Shown: positions 42,655-50,527 of the stretch, piece by piece
Numbering within the stretch: the stretch's first letter is position 1
Layout: each line of letters opens with the position of its first letter
Assembly (NCBI RefSeq): GCF_018070565.1
Contig: NZ_JAGPXL010000025.1
Span: 33,908 to 97,907, forward strand
Source of the DNA: Streptomyces sp. B93
GTDB taxonomy: Bacteria > Actinomycetota > Actinomycetes > Streptomycetales > Streptomycetaceae
Reading direction: 5' to 3'
DNA: 64,000 bases
Position numbers and translations under genes: made by a program
The notes under the pieces: generated by a model
Seen by the model: only the letters and a program-made list of their open reading frames with translations
What the model was told of the DNA's origin: nothing
Databases searched by the model: none

Positions 42655-43125
42655 TCACCGGCGCACGGCGGACAGGCGTCCGGCGAGCAGGGGGATGATC
42701 ACCGCGGCGGCGACGAGGTGGGACACGGCCAGGACGATCTGCGTGGAGGTGGCCGTGTGCGGGGCGACGGCCGGACCGGCCATGGACAGCGCCGTGAGGG
42801 CGACCGTGATCACCACGAAGGTGCGGGCGGGCCGCCTGGCCCAGCGGGCGAGGGCCGAGGCGAGCACGATCCCGGCGACCGACCAGAACAGCACGCCGCC
42901 GACGAAGCCGCCGACCGGGATCGTCGCCGCCTCCTCGGCCCCCGGGTTGGCCGCGGCCATGGGCACGCCGGAGGCGCGGGCGACGAGCGCGAAGGCCTCG
43001 GTCACCACGGCACCGGCGAGCGCGGCCAGCACACCGGCCAGCCAGACGGGGCGCGCGGCGAGGAAGGCGGTGATACGGGAAGAGGACGGGGCGACGGTGC
43101 TGGTCTGGGCCGTGGTAACGGTCAT
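42655..43125 (-). CDS. Four-helix membrane protein (DUF6069-like)
   Basis: 156 residues. Four hydrophobic segments alternate with short loops: LAGVLAALAGAVVTEAFALV, IPVGGFVGGVLFWSVAGIVL, VVITVALTALSMAGPAV and IVLAVSHLVAAAVIIPLLAG. The layout and VxxSHLVAAAVIIPLLA-type end resemble actinobacterial DUF6069 proteins. Function unknown. ATG 43125 has AGGAG upstream. Divergent from the HD-domain gene. Confidence 0.78.
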   Translation of the reverse strand: MTVTTAQTSTVAPSSSRITAFLAARPVWLAGVLAALAGAVVTEAFALVARASGVPMAAANPGAEEAATIPVGGFVGGVLFWSVAGIVLASALARWARRPARTFVVITVALTALSMAGPAVAPHTATSTQIVLAVSHLVAAAVIIPLLAGRLSAVRR

Positions 43126-43314
43126 GGCGGGGTCTCCTGCTCGGTCTCGAAGGGACTGTCGTGGAGTTGGACCGGGCCGGGGCGCGGAACTCAGCGGTCG
43201 TCGGCCAAGCTGTCCGTATCTGTGGGATTCATGGCCCTGCGGACATGGCGGGTGGCCGGTGGGCCGGAGAAGACTGGGCGCTGCCATCGACGACCGACGA
43301 ACAGGTGACAGGCC

Positions 43315-43962
43315 ATGACCACCGAGACCCCCCTCCCTTCCGGGGTGCGTGTCCCCGACACCGAGCTGGCGCGGGAGGCGACCGAGCTGGTCCGCGACAC
43401 CACCGGCGAGCTGATCTACCACCACTCGCGCCGGGTGTACTTCTTCGGCAGCCTCCAGGGCCGCGACCGCGGCCTCGGCTTCGACCCGGAACTGCTGTAC
43501 GTCGGCGCCATGTTCCACGACCTGGGCCTGAGTGAGCGGTTCCACTCCAGCGGGCGCCGCTTCGAGGTCGACGGCGCCGACGAGGCGCGCCGCTTCCTCC
43601 GGTCGCACGGTGTGCCGGAGGACGGTGTGCGGCGGGTGTGGACGGCCATCGCCCTGCACACCACGCCCGGTGTCCCGGAGTTCATGGAGCCGGAGGTCGC
43701 CCTGGTCACCGCCGGGGTGGAGTACGACGTGCTCGGCATCGGCTACGACGACATCGCCCCCGGGGACCGTGAGGACGTCGTGGCGCTGCACCCGCGGCCC
43801 GGCTTCAAGCGGCGCATCCTCGGGGCGTTCACTGATGGCATCCGTCCGAAGCCGGAGACCGCCTTCGGCAATGTGAAGGCGGATGTGCTCCAGCACTACG
43901 TGCCCGGGTTCCAGCGCGGTGACTTCGTGCGCGTCGTCCTGGACTCCCCGTGGGCGGAGTAG
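43315..43962 (+). CDS. HD-domain metal-dependent hydrolase
   Basis: 215 residues. The HD metal site is H37 (YHHSRR), H68-D69 (GAMFHDLGL) and a later Asp in the helical bundle (GVEYDVLGIGYDD). HD proteins hydrolyse nucleotides or other phosphoesters, and a subgroup resembles cyanamide hydratase. The spacing here (HHSRRVYFF, then MFHDLGL) suits that HD subgroup. Overlaps the next gene by 13 bases, so it is co-transcribed with the GlxA-type regulator. Confidence 0.85.
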   Translation: MTTETPLPSGVRVPDTELAREATELVRDTTGELIYHHSRRVYFFGSLQGRDRGLGFDPELLYVGAMFHDLGLSERFHSSGRRFEVDGADEARRFLRSHGVPEDGVRRVWTAIALHTTPGVPEFMEPEVALVTAGVEYDVLGIGYDDIAPGDREDVVALHPRPGFKRRILGAFTDGIRPKPETAFGNVKADVLQHYVPGFQRGDFVRVVLDSPWAE

Positions 43963-44942
43963 GGGGCGGGGCGGGTGGCGGGTCCCGGGTCGTCGTGATC
44001 GTCGCCTTCGACCAGGTGCAACTGCTGGACGTGGCCGGGCCGATGGAGGTCCTCACCACGGCCAACCGGTACGGCGCCCGGTACGACGTGCAGGTGGTCT
44101 CGCCGGACGGCCGTGACGTGGTCACCTCCAGCGGGCTGCGGGTGGGCGTGACCACGTCCGTCGACCGGCTGCCCGCGGAGCCGCACACCCTGGTGGTGCC
44201 CGGTCGCCGGGACTGGCGGCGCGCCACCGCCGACACCGCCCTGACCGGGCTCGTCACGACGCTGGCCGCCCGCACCCGGCGGGTGACCTCGGTGTGCGCC
44301 GGGGCGTTCGTGCTCGCGCACACGGGTGTCCTCGACGGGCGCCGGGCCACCACGCACTGGGAGCTGGCGCCGCAGCTCACGGCCGCCTACCCGGAGGTGC
44401 GGGTGGCGCCGGACCTGGTGTTCGTGCGGGACGGGCACCTCGTCACCTCGGCCGGGGTGACGGCGGGGATCGACCTGTCCCTGGCGCTGGTCGAGGAGGA
44501 CCACGGAGCGGGCGTCGCCAGGGAGGTGGCCCGGCAGCTGGTGGTCTTCATGGCACGGCCCGGCGGGCAGTCGCAGTTCAGCGTCCGGATGACGCCCCGG
44601 GCCCAGCACCCGCTGGTACGCCGGGTGATGGACGAGATCACCGCCGACCCCTCGCTGCCACGCGGCCTGGACGCGCTCGCGGCGGGCGCCGGTGTCAGCG
44701 TCCGGCACCTGGCGCGGCTGTTCCGCAAGGAGACGGGGATGACGCCCGGCCGGTACGTCGACGCCGTCCGGGTGGAGGCGGCCCAGGCGCTGCTGTCCTC
44801 CGGTACCGACCCGGTGGAGGAGGTCGCCCGGCAGGCCGGCTTCGGCTCCTCCGAGTCCATGCGGCGGGTGTTCCAGCACGCCCTGGGCGTCTCCCCCACC
44901 GTGTACCGGGCGCGCTTCCGCAGCACCGCCCCGGCCGCCTAG
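43950..44942 (+). CDS. GlxA-type regulator (DJ-1/PfpI-like domain plus AraC helix-turn-helix)
   Basis: 330 residues. The N-terminal DJ-1/PfpI-like domain (FDQVQLLDVAGPMEVL, nucleophile-elbow VCAGAFVLAHTG) works as a sensor, and the C-terminal AraC-type double helix-turn-helix is LAAGAGVSVRHLARLFRKET and VARQAGFGSSESMRRVF. GTG 43950 overlaps the HD gene; a later GTG at 43995 is possible. Its stop shares four bases (CTAG) with the convergent P450 stop. Confidence 0.92.
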   Translation: MGGVGGGAGGGSRVVVIVAFDQVQLLDVAGPMEVLTTANRYGARYDVQVVSPDGRDVVTSSGLRVGVTTSVDRLPAEPHTLVVPGRRDWRRATADTALTGLVTTLAARTRRVTSVCAGAFVLAHTGVLDGRRATTHWELAPQLTAAYPEVRVAPDLVFVRDGHLVTSAGVTAGIDLSLALVEEDHGAGVAREVARQLVVFMARPGGQSQFSVRMTPRAQHPLVRRVMDEITADPSLPRGLDALAAGAGVSVRHLARLFRKETGMTPGRYVDAVRVEAAQALLSSGTDPVEEVARQAGFGSSESMRRVFQHALGVSPTVYRARFRSTAPAA

Positions 44943-46222
44943 GGCCTGCGTTCCACGGGCACGCTCAGGGGCGCCCGGAAGGACAGCAGACCGAGCATCG
45001 GGGAGGGTGCCGCCTCGGCTGTGAGGCGTACGTCGGGCAGGGCGCGGGCCGCGGCGCGCAGGGCGACCGTCGCTTCCGTGCGGGCCAGTGCCGCTCCGGG
45101 GCAGCGGTGCCGGCCCGCGCCGAAGGCCAGGTGCCGGCGGATGTTCTCGCGGTGCGGGCACATGCGTTCCGGGTCGGGGAAGACCTCCGGGTCCGATCCG
45201 CTGCCCATGAGCATCAGGAGCAGCTGCGCGCCCGCGGGCAGGTCGACGCCGCCGAGTCGCACGGGTCGTGCGGTGACCCGGCGCCAGGTGGTCACGGGCG
45301 GTTCGCGGCGCAGGACCTCCTCCACCCAGGTCTGCGCCGTGCGCGGGTCGCCCGCGCGCGGCCAGAGGCCGGGTTGGGCGAGGGCCCGGCGCAGCACGGT
45401 GGCGATGAGCTGGCCGGTGGTGGACTGCCCGGCGATGAAGACGAAGAAGCAGGCGCCGACCGCGGTAGCGGCGGGCAGCGGTCGGCCGTCCGGCAGCCGG
45501 TGCCGGGCGAGGGCTCCGACGAAGGTGTCGGGCGCGGCTGCCGCGTCGCACACGGTGGCGGTGAGCCACTGGTGGAACTCGCCGACCAGTTCGGCGAGTT
45601 CCAGCTGACGGTCGAGCGGGGGGCGGCCCCAGAACAGTTCGAGGGAGGCGTCGCTCCAGCGGACCAGGGTGGCGTCGTCGACGTCGCCGATGCCGAGCAT
45701 CTCCATCAGGACGCGGCAGGGCAGGATCTGGGCGTAGGCGGAGAACAGGTCGTGGGAGGTGTGGTCGTCGAGCCGTGCCCGGAACCGTGTCAGCAGGTCG
45801 TCGGCGGTCCGCTCGATGACGGGTACGGCGGCGGCGACGCGCCGGGCGTGGAAGAACCGGTTGACCAGTCGGCGCAGCCCGGCGTGGCTGTCGGTGCCGT
45901 TGTTGGCGAGGGCGGGCGGCAGGTTCAGTCCGGCGCGGGCGAGCACCCGCAGCACGGGCACCGGCAGTGGGGTGACGGCGTGCTGGGCGTTGTCGGGGCG
46001 GAAGGCGGCCGGGTCGAGCAGTGCCCGGAGCACGTCCTGGTGTCTGCTGACCAGCCACAGCCCGGTGCCGGGGTCGAGGTGGACGGGTGCCCGGTCGCGG
46101 AGGGTGTCCAGCCAGGGGTACGGGTCGCGGACGAAGGCGTCGCCGAACAGGTCCAGGTCGTCGAGCGGTTCGGGGGCATCGATGACGGTTGCGCCGGTCA
46201 TGTCCAGGTCCGGAGTGATCAC
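44939..46222 (-). CDS. Cytochrome P450
   Basis: 427 residues. Heme-binding motif FGAGRHRCPGAALAR with ligand C374, K-helix ExxR (EEVLRREPP) and I-helix oxygen-activation segment FIAGQSTTGQ. In that segment the usual acidic residue before Thr-Thr is Gln/Ser, which may affect proton delivery. A soluble class I bacterial P450 needing ferredoxin and reductase; none adjacent. It lies 58 bases downstream of the GntR gene on the same strand and may share its transcript. No biosynthetic core gene is near, so the substrate is open. Confidence 0.93.
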   Translation of the reverse strand: MITPDLDMTGATVIDAPEPLDDLDLFGDAFVRDPYPWLDTLRDRAPVHLDPGTGLWLVSRHQDVLRALLDPAAFRPDNAQHAVTPLPVPVLRVLARAGLNLPPALANNGTDSHAGLRRLVNRFFHARRVAAAVPVIERTADDLLTRFRARLDDHTSHDLFSAYAQILPCRVLMEMLGIGDVDDATLVRWSDASLELFWGRPPLDRQLELAELVGEFHQWLTATVCDAAAAPDTFVGALARHRLPDGRPLPAATAVGACFFVFIAGQSTTGQLIATVLRRALAQPGLWPRAGDPRTAQTWVEEVLRREPPVTTWRRVTARPVRLGGVDLPAGAQLLLMLMGSGSDPEVFPDPERMCPHRENIRRHLAFGAGRHRCPGAALARTEATVALRAAARALPDVRLTAEAAPSPMLGLLSFRAPLSVPVERRP

Positions 46223-46280
46223 CGCCGGACGCTAACACGGGTCCTCCGACGGTGACCGACGGTAAGTGCGCGGCATCACA

Positions 46281-47126
46281 TCAGGGGCCGTCCTGCACCA
46301 CCCCGCGCGCCGAGAACGTCACCGGGTCGCCGTGCGCGAGGTCGCCCGGCGGGATGCCGGGGTGGTGGCCCTCGTCCGGTGCGGGCGGACGGGCGCGGGG
46401 GCCGAGGGCGAGCCGGGAGACGATGCGGTAGCGGTCGCCCCGGTAGAGCGAGTGGACGTACTCCACGGGGCGGTCGTGGGTGTCGGAGGTGAGGCGTTCG
46501 AAGAGCAGGGCCGGGGACAGCTCCGGCACGTCGAGCAGGTCGGCCTCGGCGCGGGTGACGACGGTGGGCTCGATGGACTGGAAGGCCTCGCTGACCTGGA
46601 CGCCGTGCCGGTCGTGCAGGTGCTCGTAGAGGTCGCCCTGTTCGAACTCCTCCCGGGTCAGGCCGGGCAGCAGGGCCGCCGGGACGTGCAGGTGCTCGAT
46701 AGCGATGGGCGCGCCGTCCACCAGCCGGAGCCGGGCGGCGTAGCGGATCTCCGCCGCCGGCGAGATGCGTAGTTTGCGGCCGACCCGGGCCCCGGCGGGC
46801 AGGGTGCGGAACTCCAGCAGTCTGCTGGTCCAGGCGCCGCCCGCCTGCGGCAGGCTGAAGGCGTGGCGGTCCGGGGCGAGTTCCTGGGTGATCTTCTCGG
46901 CGGCGACGAACATGCCCCGGCCGTGTTCGCGCACCAGCAGTCCGGCGGCGACCAGTTCGTCCACGGCGGCGCGCAGGGTGGGGCGGGAGACGCCGAGTTC
47001 GGCGCAGAGGGCGCGTTCGGAGGGGATGGCGTCGCCGGGGCGTCGTTCCTCGATGAGCTGGAGGATCGCGTCCCGGACCCGCTCGCGTTTGAGTACCGCG
47101 CCCGAGGCGGCGGCGTCGATCTCCAT
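46281..47126 (-). CDS. GntR/HutC-family regulator (DasR-like, UTRA ligand domain)
   Basis: 281 residues. Winged helix 15-75 (IPSERALCAELGVSRPTLRA, LVREHGRGMFV), then a UTRA sugar-sensing domain ending in VEYVHSLYRGDRYRIVSRL, the same closing motif as DasR. It is divergent from a sugar ABC operon with GH20 hexosaminidase. Repression relieved by an amino-sugar phosphate is the natural inference. ATG 47126 gives a family-normal N-terminus. It is not DasR itself; the N-terminal half differs clearly. Confidence 0.9.
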   Translation of the reverse strand: MEIDAAASGAVLKRERVRDAILQLIEERRPGDAIPSERALCAELGVSRPTLRAAVDELVAAGLLVREHGRGMFVAAEKITQELAPDRHAFSLPQAGGAWTSRLLEFRTLPAGARVGRKLRISPAAEIRYAARLRLVDGAPIAIEHLHVPAALLPGLTREEFEQGDLYEHLHDRHGVQVSEAFQSIEPTVVTRAEADLLDVPELSPALLFERLTSDTHDRPVEYVHSLYRGDRYRIVSRLALGPRARPPAPDEGHHPGIPPGDLAHGDPVTFSARGVVQDGP

Positions 47127-47179
47127 GCGGGGCTCTCGTTCGTCGTCGGGCGGCGGGCACTGGTATGGCTCTGACCGCA

Positions 47180-47384
47180 ACTGGTCTGTTAGCCAGCAGA
47201 GTCTAGTCAGCGAGGCCCGGGATGATCCAGCCGCACGACGGTCCGTACGGCCGCGGCCTCGCTGTTGGTTGGCCCGCGCGCGGGGTGAACGGCCGGTGGC
47301 GCGCGCGGGGTTGACGCCGCGATTGGTCTATGCCACCTTCGTCCGACATCAACTGGTAAGCCCTTGGCGGCCAACTGGTCAACC
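47180..47384. promoter_or_regulatory. Repeated TGGT half-sites in the GntR / sugar-ABC divergent region
   Basis: The 304-base gap 47127-47430 holds four related elements: ACTGGTCTGTTAGCCAG (47180-47196), ATTGGTCTATGCCACC (47322-47337), and two copies of AACTGGT within 47351-47384 flanking TTGGCGGCCAA. All resemble halves of the DasR-type consensus ACTGGTCTAGACCA. The rest of the gap shows nothing else. Confidence 0.55.
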
Positions 47385-47430
47385 GAGGGGTGCCGTGCGC
47401 CGCCCGTCCCCGGATGTCCAGAGGTGATCC

Positions 47431-48696
47431 GTGAAGCCCCGCTCCCTCACTCTTGCGTCTGCCATGCTCATGACCACAGTGCTGACCGCCTGCTCCTCCG
47501 GCGACGGCCCCGGCACCACCGCGGACGGCCGGACCGCGCTCGATGTGTGGCTGATGCGCGACAGCGTCTCCGCCGCCTTCCAGAAGGAGTTCGAGGCGGG
47601 CTTCGAGAAGGCCCACCCGGACATCGACGTGAAGATCCAGATCCAGGAGTGGGAGGGCATCGGCGAGAAGGTCACCGCGGCCCTGGCCAGCAACGACGCC
47701 CCGGACGTCATCGAGGTCGGCAACACCCAGGTCGCCCAGTACGCGCAGAGCGGCGGCCTGACCGACTTCACCGACAGGGTCGCCGAACTCGGCGGCGACA
47801 CCTGGCTGAAGGGCCTCGCCGAACCCGGCGCCTACGACGGCAGGCAGTACGGCATCCCGTACTACGCGGCCAACCGCGTCGTCATCTACCGCACCGACCT
47901 GTTCGAGAAGGCCGGGGTGGACGCGGAGGCGATCAGGACCCGGGAGCAGTGGGTCGCCGCCACCCGCAAGCTCGACCGGGACGGCGTCCAGGGCATCTAC
48001 CTCCCCGGCCAGAACTGGTACACCCTCGCCGGGTTCGTCCGGGACGAGGGCGGCGACCTCGCCGTGGAGAGCGGCGGCGAGTGGCGCGGCGCCCTCGACA
48101 GCCCCGCCGCACTCCGCGCGATGGCCTTCTACCAGCGCCTCCAGGCGCTCGGCGAGGGCCCCAAGGACTCCGACGAGGCCCAGCCGCCGCAGGCCGAGGT
48201 GATGGCCAAGGGCGATGTCGCCCAGATCCTCTCCACCCCGGGCGGCGCCAACGTCGTCGTGCAGAACAACCCCGGACTCGACGGCAAACTGGGCTTCTTC
48301 CCGATTCCCGGCAAGACCGCGTCGACGCCGGGCGCCGTCTTCACCGGCGGCTCCGACCTGGTCGTACCGGCCGTCGCCGCGCACCAGGAGGAGGCGTTCA
48401 CCTTCGTCAAGGAGCTGACCGGCGACGCCTGGCAGAAGAAGCTCGCGCGGGCCATGAGCTATGTGCCCAACAGGACCACGCTCGCCGACGCGGTCGCCGG
48501 CGACCCCGGCGCCGCGGCGATGGCGGTCGGCGCCGCCAACGGGCACGCCACGCCCAACACACCCCAGTGGGCGGCCGTCGAGGCCAAGAACCCGATCAAG
48601 GAGTACATGACGGCCGTACTCACCGGGCGGGACGCCAAGACGGAGGCGGCCAAGGCGTCGCGCACCATCACCGAGACCCTCAACAACGGTTCCTGA
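47431..48696 (+). CDS. Sugar-binding lipoprotein of an ABC importer
   Basis: 421 residues. Lipobox LTAC in MLMTTVLTACSSG, then a class-1 extracellular solute-binding fold: LDVWLMRDSVSAAFQKEFE, EWEGIGEKVTAALASNDAPD, YGIPYYAANRVVIYRTDLFE, FTGGSDLVVPAVAAHQEEA. CUT1-type oligosaccharide binder, by context for chitobiose or related amino sugars. GTG 47431 follows GAGGTGA. First gene of a four-gene operon and divergent from the GntR regulator. Confidence 0.93.
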   Translation: MKPRSLTLASAMLMTTVLTACSSGDGPGTTADGRTALDVWLMRDSVSAAFQKEFEAGFEKAHPDIDVKIQIQEWEGIGEKVTAALASNDAPDVIEVGNTQVAQYAQSGGLTDFTDRVAELGGDTWLKGLAEPGAYDGRQYGIPYYAANRVVIYRTDLFEKAGVDAEAIRTREQWVAATRKLDRDGVQGIYLPGQNWYTLAGFVRDEGGDLAVESGGEWRGALDSPAALRAMAFYQRLQALGEGPKDSDEAQPPQAEVMAKGDVAQILSTPGGANVVVQNNPGLDGKLGFFPIPGKTASTPGAVFTGGSDLVVPAVAAHQEEAFTFVKELTGDAWQKKLARAMSYVPNRTTLADAVAGDPGAAAMAVGAANGHATPNTPQWAAVEAKNPIKEYMTAVLTGRDAKTEAAKASRTITETLNNGS

Positions 48697-48698
48697 CC

Positions 48699-49640
48699 AT
48701 GGCCGTGGCAGTCGAGAAGGCCGTGCGCGCCCCCGTGCGGCCCCGCCGTGGCCGCGCCTCGCCCTGGCCGTACCTCCTCGTCGCACCGGCCGTGCTGGGC
48801 ATGCTGTACCTGCTGCTGTACCCGCTGGCCCGGGCGGTGGTGATCTCCTTCCAGGACTTCCGGCTGCGTCAGCTGGTCCTCGGCGACGCCCGCTTCGTCG
48901 GGCTGCGCAACTACCGCACCCTGCTGACCGATCCCCGGTTCTGGGAGGTGGTGCGCCGCACGTTCGTGTTCATGGCGGTCAACGTGGTCGCCATCATGGT
49001 CCTGTCCACCCTGGTCGCGCTGATGGTCGCACGGCTCGGCCGGATCGGCAGGACCGTGGTCCTCAGCTCCCTGGTGCTGGTGTGGGCGGTGCCCGTGGTG
49101 GCCGCCACGACCGTCTTCCAGTGGCTGTTCCACTCCCGGTTCGGGATCGTCAACGAGCTGCTCACCGGCCTGGGGTTCACCTCCTTCGAGGAGTATCCGT
49201 GGTTCGCGCACGGCGGCGCCGCCTTCGCCATCGTGGTGGTGCTCGTCGTCTGGCAGTCCGTGCCGTTCGCCGCGATCACCCTGTACTCCGCCCTCACCAC
49301 GGTCCCCGGCGAGCTGTACGAGTCGGCGCGCATCGACGGCGCCGGGGCGGCCCGGGTCTTTTGCTCGGTGACCTTCCCGCTGATCCGGCCGATCTTCATG
49401 CTGGTGGTCTCGCTGGAGGTCATCTGGACGTTCAAGGCGTTCGTGCAGATCTGGGTGATGACCAGGGGCGGCCCGAGCGACGCCACCACGATCCTGCCGG
49501 TGTACGCCGTGCAGACCGCGCTCGCCCAGCAGCGCTACGACCTCGGCTCCGCCGCGTCGATGCTCACGGTCCTGCTGATGAGCGGCGTACTCGTCCTCTA
49601 CTTCCGCCAGTTGTTCCGTCAGGAAGGGGAGCAACCGTGA
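48699..49640 (+). CDS. Sugar ABC transporter permease (MalF type)
   Basis: 313 residues, six predicted helices (first WPYLLVAPAVLGMLYLLLY). The EAA loop YESARIDGAGAARVFCSVTF contacts the ATPase. Start two bases after the binding-protein stop. No ATPase gene follows, as in other Streptomyces CUT1 systems served by the shared MsiK ATPase. Confidence 0.93.
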   Translation: MAVAVEKAVRAPVRPRRGRASPWPYLLVAPAVLGMLYLLLYPLARAVVISFQDFRLRQLVLGDARFVGLRNYRTLLTDPRFWEVVRRTFVFMAVNVVAIMVLSTLVALMVARLGRIGRTVVLSSLVLVWAVPVVAATTVFQWLFHSRFGIVNELLTGLGFTSFEEYPWFAHGGAAFAIVVVLVVWQSVPFAAITLYSALTTVPGELYESARIDGAGAARVFCSVTFPLIRPIFMLVVSLEVIWTFKAFVQIWVMTRGGPSDATTILPVYAVQTALAQQRYDLGSAASMLTVLLMSGVLVLYFRQLFRQEGEQP

Positions 49641-50485
49641 CGGCCCACCGGACCGCCGTGGCCCACCTCAGGAGGGGCGGGCTGTACACGGCCGCCACCC
49701 TGACCGTGGTGGTCTGCCTGTTCCCCGTGTACTGGATGGTGACGACCGCGTTCAAACCGTCCCCCGACATCCAGTCCGCCGACCCCCGGCTGCTGCCGGA
49801 GCGGTGGACGGCCGACCACTTCCGGCGGGCCGTCGAGGCGGACGGGTTCGCGCTGTTCTGGCGCAACAGCGCCCTGGTCACGCTCAGCGCCGTACTGCTC
49901 TCCCTGGTCGTCGCGCTCGGCGCCGCCTACGCGGTGGCCCGGCTGCGCTGGCGCGGGCGGCGGCAGTTCATGCTCGCCGTGTTCATCGCCCAGATGGCCC
50001 CCTGGGAGTCGCTGATCATCCCGGTCTACATCATCTCCCGGGACACCGGCATGCTCGACCGGCTGCCGACGCTCACCCTGATCTACTTCATGATCACCCT
50101 GCCGTTCACCGTGGTGGTGCTGCGCGGCTTCATCGCCTCCGTCCCGCCCGAACTGGAGGAGGCGGCACAGGTCGACGGCTGCACCCGGCCGGGCGCCTTC
50201 CGCAAGGTGGCCTTCCCGCTGTTGGCACCCGGCCTCATGGCGACCTCGCTGTTCGGGTTCATCACCGCGTGGAACGAGTTCACCTACGCCAACTTCCTGA
50301 TCATCAAGGAGCAGGACAGCCGCACGCTGCCCGTCTGGCTGTCCTCCTTCCAGTCCACGTTCGGCACCGACTGGGGCGCCACCATGGCCGCCTCGACCCT
50401 GTTCGCCCTGCCCGCGCTGATCGTCTTCCTCGCCCTCCAGCGCCATGTGACCTCCGGTCTGGCGTCCGGAGGCGTCAAGGGCTGA
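49637..50485 (+). CDS. Sugar ABC transporter permease (MalG type)
   Basis: 282 residues, six helices. EAA loop ELEEAAQVDGCTRPGAFRKV and the MalG-like C-terminal region (FGFITAWNEFTYANFLI). GTG 49637 overlaps the previous stop as GTGA, so it is translationally coupled to the first permease. Partner of the MalF-type subunit in the membrane pore. Confidence 0.94.
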   Translation: MTAHRTAVAHLRRGGLYTAATLTVVVCLFPVYWMVTTAFKPSPDIQSADPRLLPERWTADHFRRAVEADGFALFWRNSALVTLSAVLLSLVVALGAAYAVARLRWRGRRQFMLAVFIAQMAPWESLIIPVYIISRDTGMLDRLPTLTLIYFMITLPFTVVVLRGFIASVPPELEEAAQVDGCTRPGAFRKVAFPLLAPGLMATSLFGFITAWNEFTYANFLIIKEQDSRTLPVWLSSFQSTFGTDWGATMAASTLFALPALIVFLALQRHVTSGLASGGVKG

Positions 50486-50527
50486 ACCGTACGGAGACCA
50501 CCCGCGGACCACCGACGGAGACCACCT

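Noticed and set aside
44939..46222. The P450, with the SDR and ABM genes, as part of an antibiotic biosynthetic cluster
   Set aside because: There is no polyketide synthase, peptide synthetase, terpene cyclase or RiPP precursor in the window, and the genes are in separate regulatory units.
46281..47126. The GntR gene as dasR itself
   Set aside because: It shares the closing UTRA motif, but the N-terminal DNA-binding half does not match the DasR sequence I remember.
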